A stretch of DNA of 46,994 bases from an uncultured Bacteroidales bacterium (GCA_949298955.1 CASFYQ010000016.1:1-46994), one strand, 5' to 3'. Positions 36,335 through 46,120 are shown, counted from the first letter of the stretch. Translations and numbers: made by a program. The notes: a model not told the origin generated them from the letters alone.

Positions 36335-39300
36335 TTATTTCTTAATCACTTTCAGCGTGAGAGTATTGCCTTCGCCGGTTACAGCTTTCACGATATAGGC
36401 ACCGCGATTGAGACCGTTCAAGGCAATCATGCCGTCGGCATTGTCGGCATTCATTACCAACTGGCCTTGCATGTTGAATACCGAAACACTTTCTACATTT
36501 TCGGGAACATACAGCATGGCAGTCGATTGAGCATAGTACATGTTGCTGTTTTCAACAAGCTCGTCGATACCCATGCCATCTGCCTCTTCGATTTTGAAAT
36601 CGTCGATAGCAATGATACCGGCATTTGCCGTAACAGCAGCAAACCTGAAATAGAGGCAGTACTCCATGGTGTAATCCGGAGTGTATTTCACCGAGAACTT
36701 GGTCCACTCGGTTACCGGCTCGAGAATGGTTTGGATTTTCGGCAGCTCGATACCGCTATCTTCTTGCGTATAGGCCACCTCTACTTGGGCGCCGGTGATG
36801 TTCTCGCCATTGCCGGGCATATACAAGTAGTAGGAGATTTCGTAGGTCTTACCCGCTTCAAGCGAGAAATAAGGCGTATACAGAAGCTCGTCTCTTGCAC
36901 CCAAAGTGTACTCGTTGGCGACAACAGCATATTCGCCCGAGTGAGCAGCCACGGTATTTTCGGGCATGGTAGTTACCCGGAAGAGAGCAGAGCTCGAGGT
37001 GCGGCAACCCCACTTGTTGGTGAAATTCGTATCGTCGACATCCGTGCGGTTTTCGAAATCCTCTTCATAGGGGAGTTCTACCGGCTCGTCCTTGGTCATC
37101 AGGCGGTATACCTTGAAGCTCTTCACCTGAACCTTCGAACCGTTTTCGCTCTCGACATGGATACCGAAATAGTTGCTTTCGTCCTCGGGGAGGAAAGTAC
37201 CACCGACTTCCATCAAGGCATAGTTGCTCAATATGACATTGTCGAAGCTGTAAATTACCTCGGTCTGATCTTTCACACTCGAACCGTTACCGCGGGTGAA
37301 AGTAACATCGGCATATTGGTCGACATCGGTCATAAACTCGCACAATACATAGTACGATTTGCCCGGCTTCAAAGTAAGTTCGGGCGAGATGAGCCACTCG
37401 TCTTTGCCGGTGGTTACCATCTGGCCACCCTCGGCAGCCCAAGTCTTGCTGTCGTTGTCATTGTCGACAGCGGTCCAGCCGTTATCGCCCTCGGCAAAGT
37501 CGAAGATTTGGATTTGTTCTTTCAGGTAGCCGAAGGTGAAGCTGCTGAGCGAAACCACGGCAGTCGTGGCAGGGCCGGCCTCGGTATCGATGCAAGGCAC
37601 AAATTTATAAATCTTTTGGCCTGTGAATTTATCAAAGTCGGCATAAGTATAGGTAAACGACATGGGGATACCCGTTTCGGCATCGACCGTACTTGCGTCG
37701 GGCATGACCACCGTAGGCTCGGCAATGAGTTCGGTGCCGTCATAAATTTGAGTCTTTATGACAGAACCCTTTTGTATCGTTTCGCCGTCGACATCGACAA
37801 GGGGGTGATTCCAGCTGAAGATTATGCTTTGATTGGAGCTGATGACCATAGCCCTTGCATTCATGACAGCTGCCGGCTTCACAGGTTCAATCTCAACGAT
37901 TTGGTCTACGGCAAAATCGTCAATCTTAATATCGACATCGCTGGCACCATCGCTCGTGACTTTGATTACGAAGCAATACTCGGCAGCCTCATCGACGGTA
38001 AGGTCGAAGCTCTTTTCTTCCCAACTGGTCATGCCGGTCTGACTATTCACCTCGAGGACGGGCTCGCCCACGATGCTCTCTTGATTTTGATCCGTAGCTT
38101 TGTAAATGGCAATAGAATTATTGGCTTTCCCGCTCAACTGGAACATATTGAACTGGAAGCTAACCGTGTAGACATTACCCGGTTCGAACGAGAACTTGGG
38201 CGTATAGGCCACCTCTTCCCGTGCCTCGGGAGCATTGCCCTTAACCATCAAGGCATTGGGCCGCGAATAGGCGTTCATATAAATCGTAGCATCCTGAGAG
38301 ACATTGCGCACATAGAAACCAAGCTCATCGCTGCTGCGTTCCATTCTCCAACCGGTGGGTATTTCGGTATTTTTGTCGAAATTCTCGAAATAGGGAAGCT
38401 CCATCACCGGTGCCTCTTGATACTCTTGAATGTAGCATACGTTTACATTTCTCACGCGCATACCGTTTTCTATATTACCGGCCTGGAAGCCTATATAATA
38501 GGTACCGGCGGTCTCTACGCTGAACTGCGGCGTGCTCGTGCTTACGAACCCGTTGTAGTAAATGTTGTTGAGCGACAGAAGCTCGGTATCCATGTTATCG
38601 GCGTTTTGAGCATCGCCCAACCATACTTGGAGGTTGCCTGCAAACGATGCACTTGTAGCTACATCGAATTTAACGACATAACGTTTGCCCGGCTCGAGTT
38701 GTACACCCGGGGTAATGGCCCAGTCGTTGTGGTCGCCCGAGCTGGTCATAGGAATGGTGATAGCCGAGGCCGAATAGTTCCACGTGCCACCGCCGTCCTT
38801 ATTTTCGATAACCCATTTTGCAAAATCGTCGGCCGTATCCAAAGGCATATCCTGCAACAGAATTGCCTCGCCATTGATATCGTCGAGGTTGATGCTTGCT
38901 TCGACAGGCAACGACTCTATGTCGTTAATCGAAGCTACGACACGATACAGAGCCATACCGCTGAATTGGGCAGGAGAATAGGTATAGGTATCTTTTTCAC
39001 CGACAGCGCGGTCTTCCAAGGTAGCCACCTTAACACCGTTTTCATAAATCGTGATGTCGAGAGTTTCGATAATAGGAGCTTCGGTGACATCGAACGCAGG
39101 GTTGGTCCAGTTCAAGGTTACCGTTTGCTCTTTATGATTGGAAGAAACTCTCAAACCGTCTACCGGTTGGGGCTTGGCTTTCGAGGTTTGCGATACCGAA
39201 ATCTTATCCAACGAAATGATACCGTTGGGATTGGCCGTCGTCAGGTTGAAACCTATATACACATTGCCCGACTGGCTGCAAGTCAAACGAATCACTTTGT

Positions 39301-40666
39301 CTACCGACCCGCTGCCCAAATTGATGCTTTCGGTCGTGAGGCTGTTGGTCATGCCTGCGGCCGTAGGAGTAGTACCCCATTTGATAACAACCTCGTCGGC
39401 ATCGAATGCACCGGCTTGCGAGAGGGTATAACGAATCACGTAGTCGTTGCCGGCAACCATATTCAAGGCCGGCGTGATGAGCCAGTCGTTGGCTTCGCCT
39501 ATGGCCATGTTGCCATTATATGCAGGGCCGGCATAACCTTCTTCCATGGCCCATTTCACACCATCGGTGTTGCTATCGATGACAGTCCAGCCATTAAGAG
39601 GCTCGCTCTCGTCAAACCGGGTCGAATAAATCTCGTTCTCCTCGGGCATCACCTCTACATATTTATCTATGGCAAACGATTGCAGCATCAGAGTTTTTCC
39701 ACCCGTAGTCGATGTGTTATGGAACGAGAAATAGTAGTTGCCACTCGATGTCGGGGTAAAGATAATTTCCTCTACGTTTTCTCCTATTTGTTCAAAGTCA
39801 AGCTGTTTGATGGCCTGCATTTGAGCCTTATCGGTACCTTGTGTAAGAGTAACGACATCGTAATCCTTGGGATCACCGTCTATCGCAATATTGGTTGTAA
39901 TCTTATAAGCTACACCACCCTCGAGAGTTACCTGCGGCGAGAAAAAATCGTCATCGTGCGATCCCATACCGAGCATAACGCCGAAGCCGCTCGATGGAGT
40001 CCAAGTCTGGCCGTCATCGTTGTTGTCGGCCGATGTCCAATTTTCAGAATTATTTAAAAAGTCGATGCTGTAAGGCACTTCTACGACAACCTCTTCGGGA
40101 GTCTCGCCCGCATCATCGCCCTCATACAATTTGAACTCAAAAAGGAAACATGAGTTGCTGAACGCCGGACTCGTGTTGTGAAATGCAAAATAGAAAGTTC
40201 CGCTCGAAGGTGCCTCGAACGGAGTTTTTTGGGCTGCGGGATACTGCGAAGTATCATCGAGGGTAATATCGTTCAATTTTACGAACGTGCTCATATCGCT
40301 GGCCGAGCTCGCATAACCGATAGAAAGTTTGCAGGCGTTCATACCAGAATTTTGCATACAGGCATTGCTCTCAATCGTGTATACCTTACCAGCTTCGAGC
40401 GTAAACCCGGGCGACACATAATAGTCGTTACACTCCGACACATAATCCGTCATCATCATGACACTGCCATAATAGGTACCTTGAATATAGGCCCACCGGG
40501 CACTATATCCCCAGGTGGTACCCGGCGTGGTACTGTTATCGACCGCCGTCCAGCCTTCCTGGCTATTGCCAAAATTAATCGAATACGGCAACGCGGTCTG
40601 CGCTTTACCGACATTTACCCCCGCAAGGAGAATAAATGTAAACACTACAAGTATTAGTTTTCTCAT
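36335..40666 (-). CDS. Giant secreted protein with seven anchor-J-like modules and type IX-like tail
   Basis: A 1443-residue protein. The signal peptide ends at KAQ23. Seven jelly-roll modules resemble choice-of-anchor-J/cleaved-adhesin domains, at about 26-180, 197-337, 345-490, 602-745, 757-920, 1051-1187 and 1197-1358. They share cores such as GWTVIDSNTDGVKW, NDWLITPALN and an AGKVYTI-like strand. Fn3-like modules lie at about 500-595 and 930-1040. The last 70 residues are a sorting domain (VFNMQGQLV ... LNRGAYIVKAV). Related modules occur in gingipain haemagglutinin regions, where they bind host proteins or sugars. It is the first gene of the cluster, after a long AT-rich upstream region with repeats. 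The 1196-codon antisense frame is a shadow. Confidence 0.9.
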   Translation of the reverse strand: MRKLILVVFTFILLAGVNVGKAQTALPYSINFGNSQEGWTAVDNSTTPGTTWGYSARWAYIQGTYYGSVMMMTDYVSECNDYYVSPGFTLEAGKVYTIESNACMQNSGMNACKLSIGYASSASDMSTFVKLNDITLDDTSQYPAAQKTPFEAPSSGTFYFAFHNTSPAFSNSCFLFEFKLYEGDDAGETPEEVVVEVPYSIDFLNNSENWTSADNNDDGQTWTPSSGFGVMLGMGSHDDDFFSPQVTLEGGVAYKITTNIAIDGDPKDYDVVTLTQGTDKAQMQAIKQLDFEQIGENVEEIIFTPTSSGNYYFSFHNTSTTGGKTLMLQSFAIDKYVEVMPEENEIYSTRFDESEPLNGWTVIDSNTDGVKWAMEEGYAGPAYNGNMAIGEANDWLITPALNMVAGNDYVIRYTLSQAGAFDADEVVIKWGTTPTAAGMTNSLTTESINLGSGSVDKVIRLTCSQSGNVYIGFNLTTANPNGIISLDKISVSQTSKAKPQPVDGLRVSSNHKEQTVTLNWTNPAFDVTEAPIIETLDITIYENGVKVATLEDRAVGEKDTYTYSPAQFSGMALYRVVASINDIESLPVEASINLDDINGEAILLQDMPLDTADDFAKWVIENKDGGGTWNYSASAITIPMTSSGDHNDWAITPGVQLEPGKRYVVKFDVATSASFAGNLQVWLGDAQNADNMDTELLSLNNIYYNGFVSTSTPQFSVETAGTYYIGFQAGNIENGMRVRNVNVCYIQEYQEAPVMELPYFENFDKNTEIPTGWRMERSSDELGFYVRNVSQDATIYMNAYSRPNALMVKGNAPEAREEVAYTPKFSFEPGNVYTVSFQFNMFQLSGKANNSIAIYKATDQNQESIVGEPVLEVNSQTGMTSWEEKSFDLTVDEAAEYCFVIKVTSDGASDVDIKIDDFAVDQIVEIEPVKPAAVMNARAMVISSNQSIIFSWNHPLVDVDGETIQKGSVIKTQIYDGTELIAEPTVVMPDASTVDAETGIPMSFTYTYADFDKFTGQKIYKFVPCIDTEAGPATTAVVSLSSFTFGYLKEQIQIFDFAEGDNGWTAVDNDNDSKTWAAEGGQMVTTGKDEWLISPELTLKPGKSYYVLCEFMTDVDQYADVTFTRGNGSSVKDQTEVIYSFDNVILSNYALMEVGGTFLPEDESNYFGIHVESENGSKVQVKSFKVYRLMTKDEPVELPYEEDFENRTDVDDTNFTNKWGCRTSSSALFRVTTMPENTVAAHSGEYAVVANEYTLGARDELLYTPYFSLEAGKTYEISYYLYMPGNGENITGAQVEVAYTQEDSGIELPKIQTILEPVTEWTKFSVKYTPDYTMEYCLYFRFAAVTANAGIIAIDDFKIEEADGMGIDELVENSNMYYAQSTAMLYVPENVESVSVFNMQGQLVMNADNADGMIALNGLNRGAYIVKAVTGEGNTLTLKVIKK

Positions 40667-41245
40667 ATCAACTTTATTTTAAGTTATTTTTTATTCGCAA
40701 GTTATAAAAATTAAAAATAGTGCATATCTCAATATTCATAAAATTATTCCATTTTCATTTATTCCGTATAGATATGCGTTATTTTGCAATATTACCCTTT
40801 TCTCTACTCACTCATAAGCATCTATTTCAAAATTACACACCATAAAAAAAATTCACATATCTCAATTTTATCCGCCACCGGTTGCCAAGAGAGGATAAAA
40901 AAACGTGTAAATCTCAATAAAGCTGCCTGAAAAAGAAACAGGCGATATACTCAACAGGCACCCGAAATGTCTGTTGTCATATCGCACACCGATGCACACA
41001 CCGTGTCTTGTCTATTGCAAGAGGCGGCCCTATCAGCCCGATGAATTATCGACTCGCCGCTCTGCCTGCCACACAACGAATCGGCGATATATTCAAACCA
41101 CTGCATCTTTATAGCCATTTTTATAGAAATCCATGCAAAGATATAACATTATTACAAAAAATTATCATTATGGCTACTAATTTTACAACAAATATCAAAA
41201 AAAGATAATATTCTGCTTCCTTTGCCTACTTTAATATCTGTTTTT
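40667..41245. other. Long AT-rich upstream region of the secreted cluster
   Basis: No gene is supported here. The first 250 bases are AT-rich and hold three direct copies of a TATCTCAAT-like word. A small GCCTG/CAGGC hairpin lies at 40925-40943. No TAnnTTTG box was found on the minus strand close to the start at 40666. The ADH gene converges on the far side at 41246 and no clear terminator for it was seen. Confidence 0.5.
40722..40920 (-). repeat. Three direct repeats of a TATTGAGATA-like word
   Basis: Plus-strand copies: ATATCTCAAT at 40724-40733, ATATCTCAAT at 40857-40866 and AATCTCAATA at 40911-40920. On the minus strand each is followed within about 10 bases by a T-rich run. They precede the 1443-residue gene by 57-254 bases. 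A fourth copy lies in the gdhA leader (5072-5080). Possible operator or promoter element. Confidence 0.5.
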
Positions 41246-42304
41246 CTAAAAAAGCTTAGCGTTATGTTCCGTGTTCTCTATCGCCACCTTGATGACCCCG
41301 TCGCTCCTGCTTTCAAACAAGCGATAGGCCTCCTCGATGTTTCGCAACGGGAACCGATGGGTAATAAGAGGCGTGGTGTCGATTCGCCCCTCGGCAATCA
41401 GTTGCAGAATCTCGGCACAATCGCAACCGTCCACTCCCCCGGTCTTGAAAGTGAGGTTCTTGCCATACATATCGGGCAACGGGAGCACCTGCGGCTTGTC
41501 ATAGAGAGCAACAACAGTCACAATCGCATTGGGTCGTGCGCACTCCCACGCCAGGCGGAAGGTATCGTCGCCACCGGCCACCTCGACCACCACATCGGCA
41601 CCGCCATGATTGCCAAGGGTACGCACGAAATCGAGACACTCCTCGGGCGATACGACCGGCACCTGCGGATAATGTTCGCACACGAAACGCTGCCGTTCGA
41701 GCGACTTTTCACAAACAATCACCCGGCGAGGATTCTTTAACAACACACTCAACAAGGTACAAATGCCCGTGGGCCCCGCCCCGATAATGAGCACCGTATC
41801 GTCGGGCGTAATCTCTGAAATGCGCGCTGCCCAAAAGCCCGTAGCCAGAATATCGCCCACAAAGAGAGCCTGCTCGTCGCTCACCACGGCCGGGATAGGC
41901 GTGAGACCGCAATCGGCATAAGGCACCCGCACATACTCGGCCTGACCGCCATCGATGCGACAGCCCAAAGCCCAACCGCCCTGCGGGTCGACACAGTTAT
42001 TCACATAACCATGCCGGCAGAAAAAGCACTCGCCACAAAAGGTCTCGACATTGACCACCACCCGGTCGCCGGGTGCTACCGTCGAAACCGCAGGCCCCAC
42101 CTGCTCGACCACACCCACCATCTCGTGACCTACGGTTATACCGGGCACGGCACGCGGCACACTGCCCTGCTTGATGTGCAGGTCGCTGGTACAAATACTG
42201 CCCAAAGTCACACGCACAATGGCATCGCGAGGGTCGATTAACCGGGGAAGAGGTTTTTCGCGCATTTCGAATTTCCCGCGCTCCACATAGGTATAGGCCA
42301 ACAT
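41246..42304 (-). CDS. Zinc-dependent medium-chain alcohol dehydrogenase
   Basis: A 352-residue MDR dehydrogenase. Catalytic zinc ligands C38, H60 and E61 are present, with D151 possibly the fourth. The structural zinc uses C90, C93, C96 and C104. The Rossmann motif GAGPTG is at 175-180. The exact alcohol or polyol substrate is not clear; the family ranges from threonine dehydrogenase to sorbitol and secondary alcohol dehydrogenases. It has a strong Shine-Dalgarno AAAGGAGGAT 6 bases before the ATG, unusual for this group, and its own -7 box. The longer upstream frame crosses both signals and was rejected. Confidence 0.93.
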   Translation of the reverse strand: MLAYTYVERGKFEMREKPLPRLIDPRDAIVRVTLGSICTSDLHIKQGSVPRAVPGITVGHEMVGVVEQVGPAVSTVAPGDRVVVNVETFCGECFFCRHGYVNNCVDPQGGWALGCRIDGGQAEYVRVPYADCGLTPIPAVVSDEQALFVGDILATGFWAARISEITPDDTVLIIGAGPTGICTLLSVLLKNPRRVIVCEKSLERQRFVCEHYPQVPVVSPEECLDFVRTLGNHGGADVVVEVAGGDDTFRLAWECARPNAIVTVVALYDKPQVLPLPDMYGKNLTFKTGGVDGCDCAEILQLIAEGRIDTTPLITHRFPLRNIEEAYRLFESRSDGVIKVAIENTEHNAKLF

Positions 42305-42310
42305 AAACGA

Positions 42311-42320
42311 ATCCTCCTTT
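42311..42320 (-). promoter_or_regulatory. Strong Shine-Dalgarno of the alcohol dehydrogenase gene
   Basis: AAAGGAGGAT on the minus strand, 6 bases before the ATG at 42304. Most starts in this window lack such a site, so it decides this start. Confidence 0.8.
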
Positions 42321-42343
42321 TGCTTGTATGTTTTTTTCTTCCA

Positions 42344-42351
42344 CAAAGGTA
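42344..42351 (-). promoter_or_regulatory. -7 box of the alcohol dehydrogenase gene
   Basis: Minus strand reads TACCTTTG, giving a leader of about 35 bases. No exact TTTG at the -33 position. Confidence 0.55.
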
Positions 42352-42523
42352 GCGAATGTCACTCTCAAACTCCTCACCCGACTTGATTTTTTTAATAAAG
42401 AAATATCGATCTTATACCAAACATTCCCGAGTAACACCCTTTGAACACGCAGGAGGGCGACAGCAAACAAGGTGCCGGTCTTGTTTTTTTATGCAGCCGG
42501 TGTAGAATTTCGTGGATTTTGTC

Positions 42524-42531
42524 TAAATTTG
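42524..42531 (+). promoter_or_regulatory. -7 box of the AsmA-like gene
   Basis: TAAATTTG matches TAnnTTTG, about 107 bases before the ATG at 42639. This divergent arrangement with the dehydrogenase promoter leaves about 170 bases between the two boxes. Confidence 0.5.
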
Positions 42532-42638
42532 TACTTAGACAGGAGGCGATTGGGCAGAGTAGAACCCGGGAAGGGTGTATTCGATTTTCCTGCACTCGCC
42601 TTTCGCTGTCGTTGCAGTACCCAAAAACCGGAAATGAT

Positions 42639-45605
42639 ATGAAACGTCGGACTAAAAAAATACTCAAAATCACAGGCCTCTCGCTGGCTTCGATTCTGGT
42701 GTTGTTGACGGCGGCCATTGCTTTGGCCATCAATTTTGTTTTTACCCCCGAGAAGCTGACTCCCGTCGTGCTGAACGTGGCCAACCGAAACCTCAATGCC
42801 AAGCTCGACATGGAGAGCGTGGAGTTGACATTTTTCTCGACTTTCCCACGGTTCGGGGTGAAGCTCTCTGATGGGACTTTGGTTTCGAAAAGCATTCGCG
42901 ACTCGCTTTGGCAACGTACCGACACTCTGCTCACCTTCAAAAGAGCGGTAGCCGTCGTGAATGTGGTCGACTACCTGCGGTTGAACAAAATCAGCCTCAA
43001 CCGGCTGCGGCTCGACAGCATCAACGTGTATGCTTTCAAGGGGAAAGATGGCGTGGCCAACTGGGACATTGTCGCCTCCGACACGGCTGCCGTCGACACC
43101 GCGGCGAGCACCGGGCCCATCGCCGACGAGATAGATATACGGCGCGTTGTGGTGCGCCATGCCACCGTCACCTACGACGATCGCGAGACCCGGGTCTTTG
43201 CCAATCTGTGGGACGCTAACCTCAAATTGAAAGCACATCTGCAAAAAGGGCACTCGATGCTGGCTCTCGACTACAACAACAAGAACATTCTCTTCTGGCA
43301 AGACGGCGAATTGCTGGCCCACCGCATAGCGGCCCGGCTGAAAACCGAGATAGAGCTCGACCGGGCCTCCCGGACCATCGGCCTGCACGATGCCTTGCTC
43401 GACCTCAACGGCGTGGAACTCGACTTGAAGGGTAACATACGGCGCGACACCCTGGCCAAAGCGTTGGACATCGACCTGCAATACGGGCTGCACACCCCAT
43501 CGCTGGAGACGGTGCTGCACATGCTCCCCGAGAGTGTGGTCAAGAAAGAGAAGGTATCGGCCCGGGGCGACGTGACGATGAACGGTATTGTCAAAGGCCT
43601 TTACGGGAAAGACAAGATGCCCATGATTACCCTCAAAGTACTCATCGACAACGCTTCGGCCAAATATGCACGACTGCCCTATGGTATCGACGAGTTTAAG
43701 GCCGACTTTTTCGGGCAGGTCGATTTCACGAAAACAGAGCCTTCATATCTCGATTTGAAGATATTCCATTTCAAAGGAGCTCATACCGATATTCTGGCCG
43801 ATGCCCGGGTGACCGACCTGCTCGACGACCCCGACATCACCTTCCACACCCAGTCGACCATCGACCTGACGGCCCTGGCCCAAACTTTCCCGCTGCAAGA
43901 GGGTGTTTCCATCGAGGGGAAAGTCGATGCCGACTTGCGGCTGCACTGCCGGCTCTCTTCTGTCAAAAAGAAAGATCTGGGACGCATCAAGGCATTGGGA
44001 AAGATGAACATGACCGCCCTGGCATTGCGCGACAAAAACAAAGGATTCGAATTTACCAGCGACGCCTCGCTGCGCTTCTTCGGCAACGATATGCTGGGAG
44101 CTCAGGCTCAGGTGAAGAATATCGTGCTGAACTCACCCCGACTGAACTCGACCATCGAAAACCTGTCGGCCGCCATCAAGACCACAAACCCGCAAGACAC
44201 CACCCGCATCGCCGAGGTCGAGTGTAAACTGAATGCGCATAAGCTGAAAGCCTCGATGACCGACTCGATGCACCTCTTCTGTGGCAAGACCGAGGCTACC
44301 ATCGATCTGCAACCGGCCGAAAACCGCCCCACCCAGCCTCAAATACGGCTCGCCATGGAAGCCGACACGCTCTTCTGCCGCTTGGGCGACAACCGTCTGG
44401 GCATGGACAAGGCGGGCATCAGACTGAAAGCCAAACAAGTGAAAGACTCGATATGGATACCCCAAGGCACCGTGGGTTTCAACCGCCTGTTTGTGCGCAC
44501 TCCCATGTCGTCGCTCCCCATACGGGTACAGAAAACAGCCGTATCGGTAGGCAACCGCACCATCACGCTGCATAATGCCACCATGCGCATAGGCCGTTCG
44601 GACCTCACCGCCTCGGGCTCGATTCACAACCTCTACGGTGCCATGCGCCGCGGCAAGCTGTTGAAGGCCAACCTGAGTATCTCCTCCAAAAACCTCAACT
44701 GCAACCAGCTAATCCGCTCGATTACATTCCCGCAAGACACGGTACAAATCGAGAACGAAAGCGAAGCCGACACCACATCGACTCCCCTCTCGCTGTTTGT
44801 CATACCCAAGAATATCGATTTCGAGTTGCAAACTCGCCTGAACCGCGTACGCTACGGGAAAATGGTATTCAAAAACGTGCACGGAGCCGTCGACATTCGC
44901 AACCAGGCCATACACCTCAAAGAACTCGGCATGGAGGGTTTGGGGGCCACCATGAACACCACCCTCATCTACCAGGCCCGCAACAGCCGCTCGGGATACG
45001 CCGGGTTTGATTTCAAACTGCACAACATCAACATAGGCAAGCTGGTCGATTTCATTCCCTCGCTCGACTCCATCGTTCCCATGCTGCGGTCGTTCCAGGG
45101 GACGGTCGAGTTCAACGTGTCGGCCGAGTCCCGGCTCGACTCCTGCATGCGCATCAAAATACCCTCTCTGCGGTCGGCCATACACGTCGAGGGGGACAGT
45201 TTGGTACTGCTCGACGGCGAAACCTTTGCCGAAATCTCGAAGAAATTCCTCTTTAAAAACAAGGAACGAAACCTCATCGACAGCATCTCGGTCAACATCA
45301 GCGTGGCCGACGGCAACGTAATCGTATATCCCTTTGTCATCGAGATGGATCGCTACCGCGCCGCCGTGGGAGGCTCGCAAGACCTCGACATGAATTTCAA
45401 CTACCACATCTCGATACTCAAATCGCCTATCCCCTTCAAACTGGGGCTGAACATCTCGGGCAATCTCGACAAGATGAAATTCGGTATGGGCAAAGCCAAA
45501 TACAAAGATGCCGTCACCCCCGTCGAAATTCACAAGGTCGACTCGGCCATCGTCAACATGGGCGAACAAATCGTGCGCGATTTCAAGAAGGTGATGCGAA
45601 GGTAG
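42639..45605 (+). CDS. AsmA-family outer-membrane assembly/lipid transport protein
   Basis: A 988-residue protein. One N-terminal membrane helix (about 12-30, SLASILVLLTAAIALAINF) anchors a long periplasmic beta-rich region. Repeated amphipathic strands and an AsmA-like C-terminal region (near 820-960, with NYHISILKSPIPFKLGLNISG near the end) match AsmA/YhdP-type bridge proteins. These move phospholipid between membranes in Gram-negative bacteria. The start at MKRRTKKILK was chosen over an open frame extending 66 codons upstream, which would run through the promoter. It stands alone, converging on the DUF486 gene at a shared terminator. Confidence 0.9.
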   Translation: MKRRTKKILKITGLSLASILVLLTAAIALAINFVFTPEKLTPVVLNVANRNLNAKLDMESVELTFFSTFPRFGVKLSDGTLVSKSIRDSLWQRTDTLLTFKRAVAVVNVVDYLRLNKISLNRLRLDSINVYAFKGKDGVANWDIVASDTAAVDTAASTGPIADEIDIRRVVVRHATVTYDDRETRVFANLWDANLKLKAHLQKGHSMLALDYNNKNILFWQDGELLAHRIAARLKTEIELDRASRTIGLHDALLDLNGVELDLKGNIRRDTLAKALDIDLQYGLHTPSLETVLHMLPESVVKKEKVSARGDVTMNGIVKGLYGKDKMPMITLKVLIDNASAKYARLPYGIDEFKADFFGQVDFTKTEPSYLDLKIFHFKGAHTDILADARVTDLLDDPDITFHTQSTIDLTALAQTFPLQEGVSIEGKVDADLRLHCRLSSVKKKDLGRIKALGKMNMTALALRDKNKGFEFTSDASLRFFGNDMLGAQAQVKNIVLNSPRLNSTIENLSAAIKTTNPQDTTRIAEVECKLNAHKLKASMTDSMHLFCGKTEATIDLQPAENRPTQPQIRLAMEADTLFCRLGDNRLGMDKAGIRLKAKQVKDSIWIPQGTVGFNRLFVRTPMSSLPIRVQKTAVSVGNRTITLHNATMRIGRSDLTASGSIHNLYGAMRRGKLLKANLSISSKNLNCNQLIRSITFPQDTVQIENESEADTTSTPLSLFVIPKNIDFELQTRLNRVRYGKMVFKNVHGAVDIRNQAIHLKELGMEGLGATMNTTLIYQARNSRSGYAGFDFKLHNINIGKLVDFIPSLDSIVPMLRSFQGTVEFNVSAESRLDSCMRIKIPSLRSAIHVEGDSLVLLDGETFAEISKKFLFKNKERNLIDSISVNISVADGNVIVYPFVIEMDRYRAAVGGSQDLDMNFNYHISILKSPIPFKLGLNISGNLDKMKFGMGKAKYKDAVTPVEIHKVDSAIVNMGEQIVRDFKKVMRR

Positions 45606-45653
45606 CGGCCAATCCCGCCTCCGGGCAGAGAAAAATCCCAATCTCCCCCCCCA

Positions 45654-45715
45654 AAAAAAATAGCCCCCGGCAACAGCAGGCTCGACGCCATGCCACAGCC
45701 GGGGGCTTTTCTCTC
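45654..45715. terminator. Bidirectional terminator
   Basis: AGCCCCCGGC (45662-45671) and GCCGGGGGCT (45698-45707) form a perfect 10-bp stem with a 26-base loop. TTTTCTCTC follows on the plus strand and a run of eight T on the minus strand. It separates the convergent AsmA-like and DUF486 genes. Confidence 0.88.
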
Positions 45716-45746
45716 ATTGCCCTACCCTACTCGGCAGAGTACCCAA

Positions 45747-46115
45747 TCATTTCATAAACACAAAATAGACCGCCAAAACCAGGCACCCGAAAGCGGCGAT
45801 GTGGTTCCAATGCAGCGACTCGCCCTTGAAAAATACCACCGAAAAGACGGTAAAGATAATGAGCGTTATCACCTCTTGTATCACCTTCAACTGCATGAGG
45901 CTGAAAGGGCCGCCATTCTCGCGAAATCCCAAGCGGTTGGCCGGTACCTGACAACAATATTCCAGCAAGGCAATACCCCAGCTAAGCAGAATAACACCAT
46001 AGAGAGGCCAGTTGCTGATGACCTTCATCTCTTGCAATTTCAAGTGGCCATACCAGGCCAAAGTCATGAAAATGTTGGATATAATAAGCAATCCTATCGA
46101 ATACAATCCCTGCAT
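45747..46115 (-). CDS. DUF486/DMT-family small membrane protein
   Basis: A 122-residue protein with four hydrophobic segments (about 5-25, 37-55, 73-93 and 100-120) matching the DUF486 family of the drug/metabolite transporter superfamily. Motifs include WYGHLKL near 19-25, SWGIALLEYCCQVPANR near 42-58 and LQEVITL-like SLMQLKVIQEV near 69-80. Substrate unknown. The start at MQGLYSIG follows a strong Shine-Dalgarno by 5 bases and a very good promoter. The longer frame crosses both and was rejected. Confidence 0.92.
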   Translation of the reverse strand: MQGLYSIGLLIISNIFMTLAWYGHLKLQEMKVISNWPLYGVILLSWGIALLEYCCQVPANRLGFRENGGPFSLMQLKVIQEVITLIIFTVFSVVFFKGESLHWNHIAAFGCLVLAVYFVFMK

Positions 46116-46120
46116 GTTTT

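Noticed and set aside
36467..40057. 1196-codon open frame on the plus strand
   Set aside because: It is antisense to the 1443-residue secreted protein, which has a signal peptide, repeated modules and a sorting tail. The antisense product has no domain pattern; the open frame is a by-product of codon choice.
41008..41208. 66-codon frame in the gap before the dehydrogenase gene
   Set aside because: No start signal and no recognisable composition; the region is better read as upstream regulatory DNA.
42441..42638. N-terminal extension of the AsmA-like gene
   Set aside because: It would run through the -7 box at 42524 and adds no domain; the normal membrane anchor starts at 42639.
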